The notes beneath the pieces were generated by a model. The model worked only from the letters and a program-made list of their open reading frames with translations. It did not search any database and was not told the origin of the DNA. Source: an uncultured bacterium (GTDB taxonomy: Bacteria; Bacteroidota; Bacteroidia; Chitinophagales; Chitinophagaceae). From it: 64,000 nt of DNA. The stretch covers positions 1 to 64,000 of the forward strand of contig CAIKEH010000035.1 in assembly GCA_903826405.1 (NCBI GenBank). The letters are read 5' to 3'. Positions 45,816 through 54,205 of the stretch are shown one piece after another (within the stretch, counting starts at the first letter, position 1; each line of letters begins with the position of its first letter). The translations under genes were made by a program, and so were the position numbers.

Positions 45816-46379
45816 CAGCTGCTGATCAGTCGACGATTTCCCAACTTACAAACCTATTCCAGACACTGGATGTAAAGTTGTTTATTCCTCATAACCTTCA
45901 TGAATACACGAACAGGCACTATCTGAAGAAAAAATCAAGATCTTCGTCATTATTCAATTAAATACAATTGTTTGCTATCGCACACGCATAAACGAATGCT
46001 CTGCTGGTGCAAATAGAATATGCATTGCGACCAGATTGGAAACAACAAGCGACCCATTTCTACGGGATGAGGGCAAATATTAAATTCAACGAGCCCTCGC
46101 CGGGCGAGTATTTTCTGCAACTCATCGAAAAATCAAGACCACAGATCTGACAACTTGATTTAAGTAACAATTTTCAATCATTTGATTATCTGATTATTAT
46201 GTTTTTTATCGTAAAAATACGCGACGGAAAACGCGAAACCTTACGAGACCTGAGTATTGTATTATCCCTACTAATGCAGTAAATGACGTATACCTGAAAT
46301 AGGGTGGTTTTTCTCTTGTGGAGCATGGAGGGGCATGATATCTTTGTTTCGAAGTTGATTGATGAGGAAACGACCACAA
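45816..46379. other. Non-coding region after the CBS-domain synthase
   Basis: About 560 bases of AT-rich sequence. No gene was recognised on either strand. A short GC-rich hairpin (CTCGCCGGGCGAG, about 46095-46107) lies inside it. A 27-codon frame at 46067-46150 is too short to judge. No clear terminator for the upstream gene. Confidence 0.5.
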
Positions 46380-46745
46380 ACCACCAATATCCTAATCAAA
46401 CCGTCCGACAAGAGTATCCAAATCCAATCCTATCAAAAAAGGAAGAATCCAGTATCAGTCAACTTCACTTTTTCATCTTGTCTGAATAGATCCAGATCCG
46501 ATCCTGAAAACCCACCGTCCAATCCAACCCTATAGAAACCGGCTTATCCAGAAGAACCACCGTCCGTTTTTATCCAGTATCCCAAAGAAGACCCTAAATC
46601 CTTAGATCCTGAAAACCTGAATGCTGCTCCTGAAACCAGCATTCGTCCAGAACTCAAACCGTTCGAATCCAGTATCCTTAAGAAGACTCATCGTCCAATT
46701 GTCCGAGAGCCCTATGATCCAAATCCTTTGAAACAGGCAATGTAA
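46380..46745. repeat. Degenerate repeat tract
   Basis: Pyrimidine- and A-rich tract with recurring words. ATCCAGTATC occurs at 46447, 46572 and 46667. A CCAA(T/C)CC...CCTATnGAAA-like block occurs near 46420, 46525 and 46695. ATCCTGAAAACC or close variants occur near 46502, 46607 and 46627. Spacings are irregular (125 and 95 bases between the exact copies), so it is not a tandem array or CRISPR. No frame is convincingly coding. Confidence 0.55.
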
Positions 46746-46829
46746 AAGAACGCATCAGGGTTAGCCCCACCGTTACTTCCTATTCCTGAAAATCCATGTA
46801 ATTCACAAATGGCTTCTGACAAAAATGTT

Positions 46830-46858
46830 AAGTCCCGGCATAAGTCGGGACTTTTTTT
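46830..46858 (+). terminator. Orphan intrinsic terminator
   Basis: Stem AAGTCCCG/CGGGACTT with an 8-base loop followed by a T run of six to seven. The nearest upstream plus-strand gene ends about 1 kb away, so it may end an unannotated transcript that includes the repeat tract. Confidence 0.75.
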
Positions 46859-47040
46859 ATGCATTTTCTGCAACAGTCCAACCAGAATCCCTTGAACCGA
46901 AAAACAAAAATCGACTCAGAAGAATACAATTCGTTGGGTTGGTACATGCATTGGCTTCCTGCGCCCGTCTTGGTATTCCTGCCGCAAAGCATTGCACCCT
47001 GAACAGGTCTTTGGAATAGCCTCATTTGGTATCGATGCCG

Positions 47041-47048
47041 TATATTTG
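47041..47048 (+). promoter_or_regulatory. -7 element of the aldolase gene
   Basis: TATATTTG matches TAnnTTTG and ends 19 bases before the ATG at 47068. Confidence 0.45.
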
Positions 47049-47067
47049 CGGCAAAACCAAAACTGAC

Positions 47068-48123
47068 ATGCCGACAAAAATCCTGGATCTGCTGGGCGAC
47101 AAGGCCGATTATCTGCTGAACCACTCCTGCAAGACAATCGACAAGAACGACCTTCACCTACCCTCTTCCGATCACGTGGACAAGATCTGGATCAACAGCA
47201 ACCGCAGTAATCAGGTTCTCCGCAATCTTCAAGGTCTGCTTGACAGTGGCCGTCTGGCCGGTACAGGTTATTGCTCCATCTTCCCGGTCGATCAAGGCAT
47301 CGAACACAGTGCGGGATCCGCCTTCTCCCCCAACCCTATTTATTTCGATCCTGAAAACATCATCAAATTAGCCATCGAAGGTGGTTGCAATGGTGTAGCC
47401 TCTACTTATGGCGTACTGGGAGTGATGAGCCGAAAATATGCACACAAGATCCCCTTCGTGGTCAAGATCAATCATAATGAGTTCCTCAGCCTTCCCAACC
47501 GATATGACCAGACCATGTTCGGTACCATCAAGAGTGCCTGGAACATGGGGGCCACCGGTGTTGGTGCAACCATCTATTGGGGCTCACAGGAAAGTGCCCG
47601 TCAACTTAAAGAAGTTGCTGAAGCATTCGAGATCGCTCACGAATTGGGCATGTACACCATTCTCTGGTGTTACACCCGCAATAACGGATTCAAGGTAGAT
47701 GGCGTGGATTATCATACTTCAGCCGACCTCAGCAGTCAGGCCTGCCATCTTGGAGTCACCCTTCAAGCCGATATCATCAAACAGAAACTCCCGACCAATA
47801 ATGGAGGTTACTTGGCTACCAAACATGGCAAAACCTCTCCGCTGGTATATGAAAAACTGACTTCCGACCATCCCATTGACCTCACCCGATACCAAGTCCT
47901 AAACTGCTACAGTGGCAGGGTCGGCTTGATCAACTCGGGTGGAGAATCCAAAGGAATGGCAGATCTCGCGGATTCCGTATACACCGCGGTGATCAATAAG
48001 CGCGCTGGTGGCATGGGCCTGATACTCGGTCGTAAAGCTTTCCAACGTCCATTCAAGGAAGGCGTACAGATTTTGGAAGCTACACAGGACGTCTATCTGG
48101 ATAAATCCATCACCATCGCGTGA
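47068..48123 (+). CDS. fbaB: Class I fructose-bisphosphate aldolase (DhnA/FbaB type)
   Basis: 351 residues from the ATG at 47068; an earlier frame start at 47026 precedes the promoter element and is rejected. It cleaves or forms fructose-1,6-bisphosphate by a Schiff-base mechanism. Features: [31 protein letters not shown], the [12 protein letters not shown] strand, [36 protein letters not shown] with a likely active-site lysine, and a C-terminal INSGGESKG phosphate site. The length is that of the bacterial/archaeal class IA type. It is followed by a nested hairpin that probably ends transcription. Confidence 0.92.
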   Translation: MPTKILDLLGDKADYLLNHSCKTIDKNDLHLPSSDHVDKIWINSNRSNQVLRNLQGLLDSGRLAGTGYCSIFPVDQGIEHSAGSAFSPNPIYFDPENIIKLAIEGGCNGVASTYGVLGVMSRKYAHKIPFVVKINHNEFLSLPNRYDQTMFGTIKSAWNMGATGVGATIYWGSQESARQLKEVAEAFEIAHELGMYTILWCYTRNNGFKVDGVDYHTSADLSSQACHLGVTLQADIIKQKLPTNNGGYLATKHGKTSPLVYEKLTSDHPIDLTRYQVLNCYSGRVGLINSGGESKGMADLADSVYTAVINKRAGGMGLILGRKAFQRPFKEGVQILEATQDVYLDKSITIA

Positions 48124-48131
48124 TCCCATAC

Positions 48132-48197
48132 GGCCGCCGGCTGACATAACTGATAACGATAGCGTTCTCAGGCTCCATCCGGCGGCATTTTCTTTTT
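48132..48197 (+). terminator. Nested-hairpin terminator between fbaB and accD
   Basis: An outer stem GCCGCCGG (48133-48140) with CCGGCGGC (48179-48186) encloses an inner 9-base stem (48150-48158 with 48163-48171, one mismatch, loop ATAG). A T-rich run (ATTTTCTTTTT) follows. It probably terminates fbaB; a regulatory role is possible. Confidence 0.5.
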
Positions 48198-48200
48198 CCT

Positions 48201-48208
48201 TACATTTG
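48201..48208 (+). promoter_or_regulatory. -7 element of the accD promoter
   Basis: TACATTTG matches TAnnTTTG, giving a leader of about 75 bases to the ATG at 48289. Confidence 0.45.
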
Positions 48209-48223
48209 TTCCACCTGCCCTTT

Positions 48224-48258
48224 GCCGGGCGGCGGAAAGCCGGATAGACCCACCCGGC
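48224..48258 (+). promoter_or_regulatory. Structured 5' leader of accD
   Basis: The outer stem GCCGGG (48224-48229) pairs with CCCGGC (48253-48258) and encloses a CGGC-GGAAA-GCCG hairpin (48230-48242). It lies between the predicted mRNA start and the accD start codon. No known riboswitch was recognised. Confidence 0.35.
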
Positions 48259-48288
48259 CCTAACTTGTCGCCCCAAAACCCAAAGATC

Positions 48289-49203
48289 ATGGCTTTACAG
48301 TTCGATGACGAATTTGACAGCTACATCTCCGGCGGTGGTGAAAAACCCGAACAGAGCAGCCGATGGTTCAGGAGGATCAAGAAAGGTATCAATACCTCGA
48401 CCTCCGAGAAAAAAGAAACCCCGGACGGCCTCTGGACCAAATGCCCCCAATGCAAATACACCTGCACAACCCTTGAACTGAGGGAGAACAACTTCGTCTG
48501 CCCCAAATGCTCCCACCACCACAGGATCGGAAGCGAAGAATACTTCGAGATCATATTCGACGAAAATTCCTATTCAGAACTCTTTTCCTCCGTTCATTCC
48601 ATAGATCACCTGGGATTCAGCGACCTGAAACCTTATAAGAAGAGGTTGGAAGAAGCCTATACCAAAACGGGGCTGCACGATTCCATTTCTGTGGCCGAAG
48701 GTAAAGTGAAGGAAAAGGCTCTGGTTGTCTGCTGCATGGACTTCAATTTCATCGGAGGCTCACTCGGAAGTGTCATGGGCGAGAAGATCGCCAGGGCAGC
48801 CGACCACTGCCTAAAAAACCGAACCCCTCTGCTGATCATCAGCAAGAGCGGTGGAGCTCGAATGATGGAAAGCGCATTTTCACTGATGCAGTTGCCCAAA
48901 ACCCTGGGCAAGATCTCCCAACTGGCGGATGCCGGCATCCCTTATTTCTCGCTTTGCACGGACCCCACTTATGGCGGTACCACGGCCTCTTTTGCCATGA
49001 TGGGGGACATCAACATGGGTGAACCCGGAGCCATGATAGGTTTCGCCGGACCCCGTGTCATCAAAGAAACGATCAAGAAGGACCTTCCAGCAGGTTTCCA
49101 GACCGCTGAATTTCTCCTCGAACATGGATTTCTGGATTTCATCATAGACCGGAAACAACTCCGGGACAGGCTCGGCAACCTGCTCACCCTGTTCAGCCGA
49201 TGA
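48289..49203 (+). CDS. accD: Acetyl-CoA carboxylase carboxyltransferase subunit beta
   Basis: 304 residues from the ATG at 48289 (a TTG at 48265 is in frame). AccD, with AccA, moves the carboxyl group from biotin to acetyl-CoA, the first committed step of fatty-acid synthesis. The N-terminal zinc ribbon has Cys52-x2-Cys55 and Cys71-x2-Cys74. The crotonase-like core has FNFIGGSLGSVMGEKIARA, SKSGGARMMES, LCTDPTYGGTTASFAMMGD and EPGAMIGFAGPRV. smpB follows after 28 bases. Confidence 0.97.
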   Translation: MALQFDDEFDSYISGGGEKPEQSSRWFRRIKKGINTSTSEKKETPDGLWTKCPQCKYTCTTLELRENNFVCPKCSHHHRIGSEEYFEIIFDENSYSELFSSVHSIDHLGFSDLKPYKKRLEEAYTKTGLHDSISVAEGKVKEKALVVCCMDFNFIGGSLGSVMGEKIARAADHCLKNRTPLLIISKSGGARMMESAFSLMQLPKTLGKISQLADAGIPYFSLCTDPTYGGTTASFAMMGDINMGEPGAMIGFAGPRVIKETIKKDLPAGFQTAEFLLEHGFLDFIIDRKQLRDRLGNLLTLFSR

Positions 49204-49231
49204 GGCTGTAACCCTGCCGAGACATCCTTCC

Positions 49232-49669
49232 ATGGAACTCAAGAACAGATCCGCCTTTCATGAATACCACATCGAGGATACCTACGATGCGGGGATCGTA
49301 CTCACCGGTACCGAAGTGAAATCACTCCGCGAAGGGAAGGCCAGTTTCAACGATGCCTATTGCTTCATACACCGGAGCGAGGTGTGGGTCAAAAGTTTCC
49401 ATATCTCCGTTTATGCTTTCGGCACCTATGCCAACCACGATCCCGTGAGGGAGAGAAAACTACTGCTGACTAAAAAGGAGATACGAAAAATAGAAGGGAA
49501 AATGAAGGAAAAGGGATTCACACTTATTCCCCTGCGCGTCTGGTTCAGTGAAAATGGCCATGCCAAAATGCAGATCGGACTGGCACGCGGCAAGAAACTT
49601 CACGATAAACGGGAATCCATCAAACAAAAAGACAGCGATCGGGAAATGAAACGGTATCTGAAGAGATGA
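49232..49669 (+). CDS. smpB: SsrA-binding protein
   Basis: 145 residues, normal for SmpB, which brings tmRNA to stalled ribosomes in trans-translation. Marks: RSAFHEYHIEDTYDAGIVLTGTEVKSLREGKASFNDAY at the N-terminal half, then the LLLTKKEIRKIEGKMKEKG block and the basic C-terminal tail GLARGKKLHDKRESIKQKDSDREMKRYLKR, which folds in the decoding centre. It lies 28 bases after accD and is probably in its transcript. Confidence 0.97.
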   Translation: MELKNRSAFHEYHIEDTYDAGIVLTGTEVKSLREGKASFNDAYCFIHRSEVWVKSFHISVYAFGTYANHDPVRERKLLLTKKEIRKIEGKMKEKGFTLIPLRVWFSENGHAKMQIGLARGKKLHDKRESIKQKDSDREMKRYLKR

Positions 49670-49762
49670 TCGGACACAAATTCTCCGAAAAAATCTGTTA
49701 ATACCGGTCAAGCATATTCCCGAGAGAATACGCTTATAACCTTTTTTGGTAATTTTCCACCC

Positions 49763-50680
49763 ATGAAAATACTGCTTCCGGCTTTTTTCCTACTCACTTT
49801 TCTCCAATCTGCTGGTCAGTCCGTCTCCGGGAGTTGGTATGGCAAGGCGGAGATCATGCTTAATGGCTCCCAACATAATTACCTCACTGAAATGGTCCTC
49901 AAACAAGACGGGAAGGATGTGGAAGGCGTATTCGGCTATTATTTCCGCAACCATTATGAGAGCTTTTTTGTTCGTGGCGAATATGATAAGAAATCGAGAC
50001 TCCTCACCATCGATCAGGTTCCCCTCATGTATTTCCGTTCCTCATTGAACAAACCCATGGTGAGCTGCACCATGGATTTTGAGGCGACGTTGATTGCTTC
50101 GAAGATCAACACCACCCTGAAAGGCTATTTCCTGCGTGATAAGAAATACAAATACACCTGTCCCGACCTGAACATCCTCTTCACCAGAGACGAACAGGAG
50201 AATAATACCGACAGCATCCTACGATATGCCACTGCCGTACAAAAAACTTGGGAACCGTCTCCCGACGAGATCATGTATACCCCTGAAATAGCGGGAGCAC
50301 TAAAAGAAGCAGCGGAACCGGAAGAAGTGAAAGTGTTTGCTGATCGTAAAAAATTCATGATCACCGACATCCCCATTGAATCGGATTCCATCAGGCTCAC
50401 CTTTTATGACAATGGGGATATTGACGGGGATAGCATAACCGTTTACTATAACAAGATCCCCATATTGAAAAAGCAGGAGCTCTCCAGTCAAGGCATCAAT
50501 CTTTATCTGAAGCTTGATCCACTGACCAAAATACATGAGATATCCATGTTCGCGGAAAACCTGGGTAGCCTCCCCCCTAATACGGCACTCATGGTGATCT
50601 ACGATGGCGCCACACGCCATGAAGTTTTCATGACCAGCAGCCTGACACTGAATGCAACAGTAGTACTGAGACGAAAATGA
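49763..50680 (+). CDS. Exported protein of unknown function
   Basis: 305 residues with a signal peptide (residues 1 to about 19, MKILLPAFFLLTFLQSAGQS). Residues 20-140 look like a beta-sandwich (GSWYGKAEI, VEGVFGYYFRN, TLKGYFLRDKKYKY). The C-terminal ~100 residues (about 205-300) contain IRLTFYDNGDIDGDSITVYYNK and AENLGSLPPNTALMVIYDG, a beta-rich module seen in several Bacteroidota exported proteins of unknown role. No T9SS domain. A near-consensus -7 (TAATTTTC) lies 6 bases before the ATG. Confidence 0.78.
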   Translation: MKILLPAFFLLTFLQSAGQSVSGSWYGKAEIMLNGSQHNYLTEMVLKQDGKDVEGVFGYYFRNHYESFFVRGEYDKKSRLLTIDQVPLMYFRSSLNKPMVSCTMDFEATLIASKINTTLKGYFLRDKKYKYTCPDLNILFTRDEQENNTDSILRYATAVQKTWEPSPDEIMYTPEIAGALKEAAEPEEVKVFADRKKFMITDIPIESDSIRLTFYDNGDIDGDSITVYYNKIPILKKQELSSQGINLYLKLDPLTKIHEISMFAENLGSLPPNTALMVIYDGATRHEVFMTSSLTLNATVVLRRK

Positions 50681-50737
50681 TTAATCATTGTCCCCAACAA
50701 AAAAAATGGCCGGCAATGCAGGAGCCCATATGCCGTC

Positions 50738-53251
50738 TCAGAACAGTTCCTGTTGAGGATCGACGGGCTTGTGTACCCATTCAAACTCAGTGCTCTTGGA
50801 GAAATCGGCCAGTTTGTTACCCAATGCCTTCCATCCCATCAACTCCACGAAATCTGCCAGTTTGACCTTGGTTGTTCGCGCCTGTGAACCGCGACCAGAC
50901 TTGATCGATATGATTGGTAAAGCCACCGTGGTCACCGCTTCAACGTAGTTGCCTTCCCCTTCCTTGATGAAAAAGAATTTATTATGGAGCGTGGTGGTCT
51001 CGATCTTGAATCGTTTCACATTGAACTGGAGTTTCTCGTTGTCCAACCAAATGGCAGTGACCAATTTCTCCGGATCGAATTTTTCGATCTCGATGATCTG
51101 CGTGGAATCAAATCGCTGTGTGAGTTCAGTATCCGTGATCTCATAATTTCCATCGTGATAAATGACCAGCAGTCGGTCCTCAGGTTGGAAACTACCCAGG
51201 TATTCACCCTTCTCATCGGTATTGAGTCGACCGAAAGTATCGTCGAACCAGAGTTTCTTACCGGATAGAGTGGAACGGCCTGCCTCCTTCATCTTCACGG
51301 TCTTGATCGGATATTTGGTTACTTGATTGCCCATCGCACCGCGGGCCTTGATCTCCAGTTCCTCGAAATAGAATTCCAGCTGCTTGTTGCGGGCGGAGCA
51401 ATTCGGACTGAGAACAACGGTGACCACTTCGGCCTCACCGTTGGGGTTGACGGTGAAATGATTGACCTTGCTCTTGTCGTGGCCTCGGGTCAGGTCATAT
51501 TCTTTGTCTCGCGTGATGCCGGTGACATTGAATCTCTTTGCGTAGGATATCCCCGTTGCGGCATCGGTATAAATCATGTTATACGTACGACGTTCATCCG
51601 TCTTGTCAAAAATGGCGGCATGAAGTATATCCTTTCCTATGTACACTTTGTCTCCTACCTTTACGACCTTCATGATGCCGCGTTTGGTAAACACGATGAT
51701 ATCATCGAGATCGGAACATTCTACAACGAACTCGTCTTTTTTTAGGCTGGTTCCGATAAACCCTTCTTCCCGATTCATATATAGACGTGCATTGGCGATG
51801 GCCACCTGCTTGGCCTGAATAATATCGAAAGGACGAACTTCAGTCTGCCTCTCCCTGCCTTTGCCGAACTTTTCCCGAAGCGTTTCATAATAGGCGATGG
51901 CATATTCAACCAGGTTGGAGAGATGATACTTCGTATCCTTGATCTCTTTTTCCGTAGAACGTATCTGTTCATTCAATTCATCGATATCCAACTTGTAAAT
52001 ACGCCGTACTGGTTTTTCGGTGAGTTTAAGTATGTCCTCCCGGGTGACCGCCCTTTTCAGCTTTTTCGTGAAGGGAACAAATGCCTTGTCTATAGCAGCG
52101 ATGACCTTGTCCCATGTTTCATGCTTTTTCTCCAGCTCCTTGTAGATCTTTTCTTCGAAGAATATTTTCTCCAAGGAGGTGTAGTGCCATTTGCCTTCCA
52201 GTTCATCGAGTTTGATCTCCAGTTCACGCTTGAGCAGCGAACTGGTCTTGTCCACGGAATAACGCAGCAGGTCGCTGACCCCCATGAAGACCGGATTTTC
52301 CTTGACGATGACACATGCGTTAGGCGATATGCTGACCTCACAATCCGTGAAGGCATACAAGGCATCGATGGTGATATCCGGAGAGATGCCCGGCGCCAAT
52401 TCCACGGCCACTTCCACCTCGGCGGCGGTATTATCCGTTACTTTTTTGATCTTGATCTTTCCCTGGTCATTGGCTTTGACGATGGATTCCATCAGTTGGG
52501 TCGTGGTCACACCATATGGGACATCACGGATGACCAAGGTCTTTTTATCCAACTCCTCGATATGCGCGCGGCATCGAATTTTTCCGCCCCGTTTTCCGTC
52601 GTTGTACTGAGATGCATCTATCATGCCTCCAGTTTGGAAATCAGGGATCAGTTCGAATTTCTTTCCTTTTAGGTGTTTGATCGAGGCTTCGATGAGTTCA
52701 TTGAAATTATGTGGGAGGATGCGCGTGGACAAGCCTACGGCGATACCTTCTGCTCCCTGAGCCAGCAAGAGTGGGAACTTCATCGGAAGGTCGACCGGCT
52801 CTTTCTTTCTGCCGTCGTAACTCAATTGCCATTCGGTGGTTTTGGCATTGAAGGCCACTTCAAGAGCGAACTTGCTCAGCCGGGCTTCAATATATCGGGG
52901 GGCGGCGGCATCGTCCCCGGTGCGGACATCACCCCAGTTACCCTGAGTTTCTATGAGCAGGTTCTTTTGTCCCAGATTCACCAAGGCATCCTTGATGCTG
53001 GCATCTCCGTGCGGATGGTACTGCATCGTCTGCCCGATGATGTTGGCCGCTTTGTTGAGTCGACCATCATCCATCTCTTTCATGGCATGAAGGATGCGCC
53101 TTTGTACAGGCTTGAGACCGTCATCAATATCGGGAACGGCCCTTTCCAGAATAACGTAAGATGCATAATCCAGGAACCAGGTCTTGTACTGACCGTGCAC
53201 ACCACTGTCCAGTTTGACCACTTCGTCGATGTTCGATTTTGCTTTAGCCAT
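50738..53251 (-). CDS. parC: DNA topoisomerase IV subunit A
   Basis: 837 residues, a type IIA topoisomerase A subunit that decatenates chromosomes with ParE. The breakage domain has VPDIDDGLKPVQRRILHAM, MQYHPHGDASIKDALV and the catalytic Tyr120 in AAPRYIEARLS. The long coiled-coil region is about 350-470; the C-terminal part is a reduced beta-pinwheel-like domain without a GyrA box (QRRGGKG), which separates it from gyrase A. It is third in an operon parE, DUF1835, parC on the minus strand. Confidence 0.95.
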   Translation of the reverse strand: MAKAKSNIDEVVKLDSGVHGQYKTWFLDYASYVILERAVPDIDDGLKPVQRRILHAMKEMDDGRLNKAANIIGQTMQYHPHGDASIKDALVNLGQKNLLIETQGNWGDVRTGDDAAAPRYIEARLSKFALEVAFNAKTTEWQLSYDGRKKEPVDLPMKFPLLLAQGAEGIAVGLSTRILPHNFNELIEASIKHLKGKKFELIPDFQTGGMIDASQYNDGKRGGKIRCRAHIEELDKKTLVIRDVPYGVTTTQLMESIVKANDQGKIKIKKVTDNTAAEVEVAVELAPGISPDITIDALYAFTDCEVSISPNACVIVKENPVFMGVSDLLRYSVDKTSSLLKRELEIKLDELEGKWHYTSLEKIFFEEKIYKELEKKHETWDKVIAAIDKAFVPFTKKLKRAVTREDILKLTEKPVRRIYKLDIDELNEQIRSTEKEIKDTKYHLSNLVEYAIAYYETLREKFGKGRERQTEVRPFDIIQAKQVAIANARLYMNREEGFIGTSLKKDEFVVECSDLDDIIVFTKRGIMKVVKVGDKVYIGKDILHAAIFDKTDERRTYNMIYTDAATGISYAKRFNVTGITRDKEYDLTRGHDKSKVNHFTVNPNGEAEVVTVVLSPNCSARNKQLEFYFEELEIKARGAMGNQVTKYPIKTVKMKEAGRSTLSGKKLWFDDTFGRLNTDEKGEYLGSFQPEDRLLVIYHDGNYEITDTELTQRFDSTQIIEIEKFDPEKLVTAIWLDNEKLQFNVKRFKIETTTLHNKFFFIKEGEGNYVEAVTTVALPIISIKSGRGSQARTTKVKLADFVELMGWKALGNKLADFSKSTEFEWVHKPVDPQQELF

Positions 53252-53287
53252 GGTTTTTCGTTTTCAGCATGTCCTTTTTCAGGACGA

Positions 53288-54112
53288 TCATTCCGCACTT
53301 ACTGGAGTCGGCAATTTGACCTCGAAATCCTTCATGCCTCTGAGATCGCCCTGTACGTCAAGTCCGGAGGCGTTCACCAGATGCTTGAGCCGCCAGAGGA
53401 GGTATGCGTCACCTGTAGTATGTTTGTTCTTGGTCAGGAAATTATGGATGACCTTCGATCCTTTCTGCCAATCGGATGTGATGAACTTCCGGAGATCGGC
53501 ATCGTAGAAATCCTCATCTGCCTGAGTGAGTTTCTTCCCACCTTCGAGTAAGCGTACAGTCTTGCCTTCGTTGCATATCCGTGTCCATTCATCGGGATCC
53601 ACTTCGAATTCGCTCAACGTAATGGGTCGGGCAAGCTTTTTAGCTTTGATGAACTCGCGAGGAGGGATCTGGTGCAGCCATTCCGGATAAAATATATGTC
53701 CCTTATCATTGATGAATGGCAGATTATTGAGATACAAGATTTGAATCCTACCGGCAAATTCCTTTAACTGGCTCATCAGCCAATAATAACCGGACACATC
53801 ATGTTTGTTCTGGCCAGCCCAGATCCAAGCCGATTCCGCAGGATCATCCTGAAGGCGAGTATGAAGATCAGCGACAACAGCGGCATCATTCACTAGACCT
53901 TTCTCGACAAAACCATCGAGATCCCCTCCGGCAAGCACTACAGTCCACCAAGTCTTTCTGACAGCCGAACCTTCTTCTGTAAATATGTCTTTCAGCGGCC
54001 CTACCGCATAGTCATCCTTGATACTGATGATGGGGCCATCCAGTGATGTATCCAGTTGCTGTGCTTCCTGCAACACCTTGATATCGGCTTCATTGAAAAC
54101 GATGTGGATCAT
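53288..54112 (-). CDS. DUF1835 family protein in the parE-parC operon
   Basis: 274 residues. The start MIHIVFNEADIKVL, then ISIKDDYAVGPLKDIF (about 30-46) and WAGQNKHDVSGYYWLMSQL (about 98-116) match the DUF1835 domain. The C-terminal half (PREFIKAKKLARPITLSEFEVDPDEW and RKFITSDWQKGSKVIHNFL) resembles the associated DUF3658 region. No catalytic motif is known. It sits between parE (93 bases) and parC (36 bases) on the same strand, so it is probably co-expressed with topoisomerase IV. Function is unknown. Confidence 0.8.
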   Translation of the reverse strand: MIHIVFNEADIKVLQEAQQLDTSLDGPIISIKDDYAVGPLKDIFTEEGSAVRKTWWTVVLAGGDLDGFVEKGLVNDAAVVADLHTRLQDDPAESAWIWAGQNKHDVSGYYWLMSQLKEFAGRIQILYLNNLPFINDKGHIFYPEWLHQIPPREFIKAKKLARPITLSEFEVDPDEWTRICNEGKTVRLLEGGKKLTQADEDFYDADLRKFITSDWQKGSKVIHNFLTKNKHTTGDAYLLWRLKHLVNASGLDVQGDLRGMKDFEVKLPTPVSAE

Positions 54113-54205
54113 GAAAAGAGAGATGATTTGAGGATGATGGTTATTTTATTCCTTGGGTCCTGATAGACTATTTAATGAATAGAAGAAAAGAATGCATCGA
54201 TCATG

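Noticed and set aside
46067-46150. 27-codon frame ending EYFLQLIEKSRPQI, faintly like the end of a T9SS sorting domain
   Set aside because: Too short, and no PNP motif or upstream part was found.
46380-46745. CRISPR array
   Set aside because: The recurring words are 10-12 bases, irregularly spaced (125 and 95 bases between exact copies) and not palindromic. No cas gene is nearby.
52673-53551. 292-codon plus-strand frame over parC and the DUF1835 gene
   Set aside because: Antisense shadow; it crosses the junction of two real genes and shows no domain.
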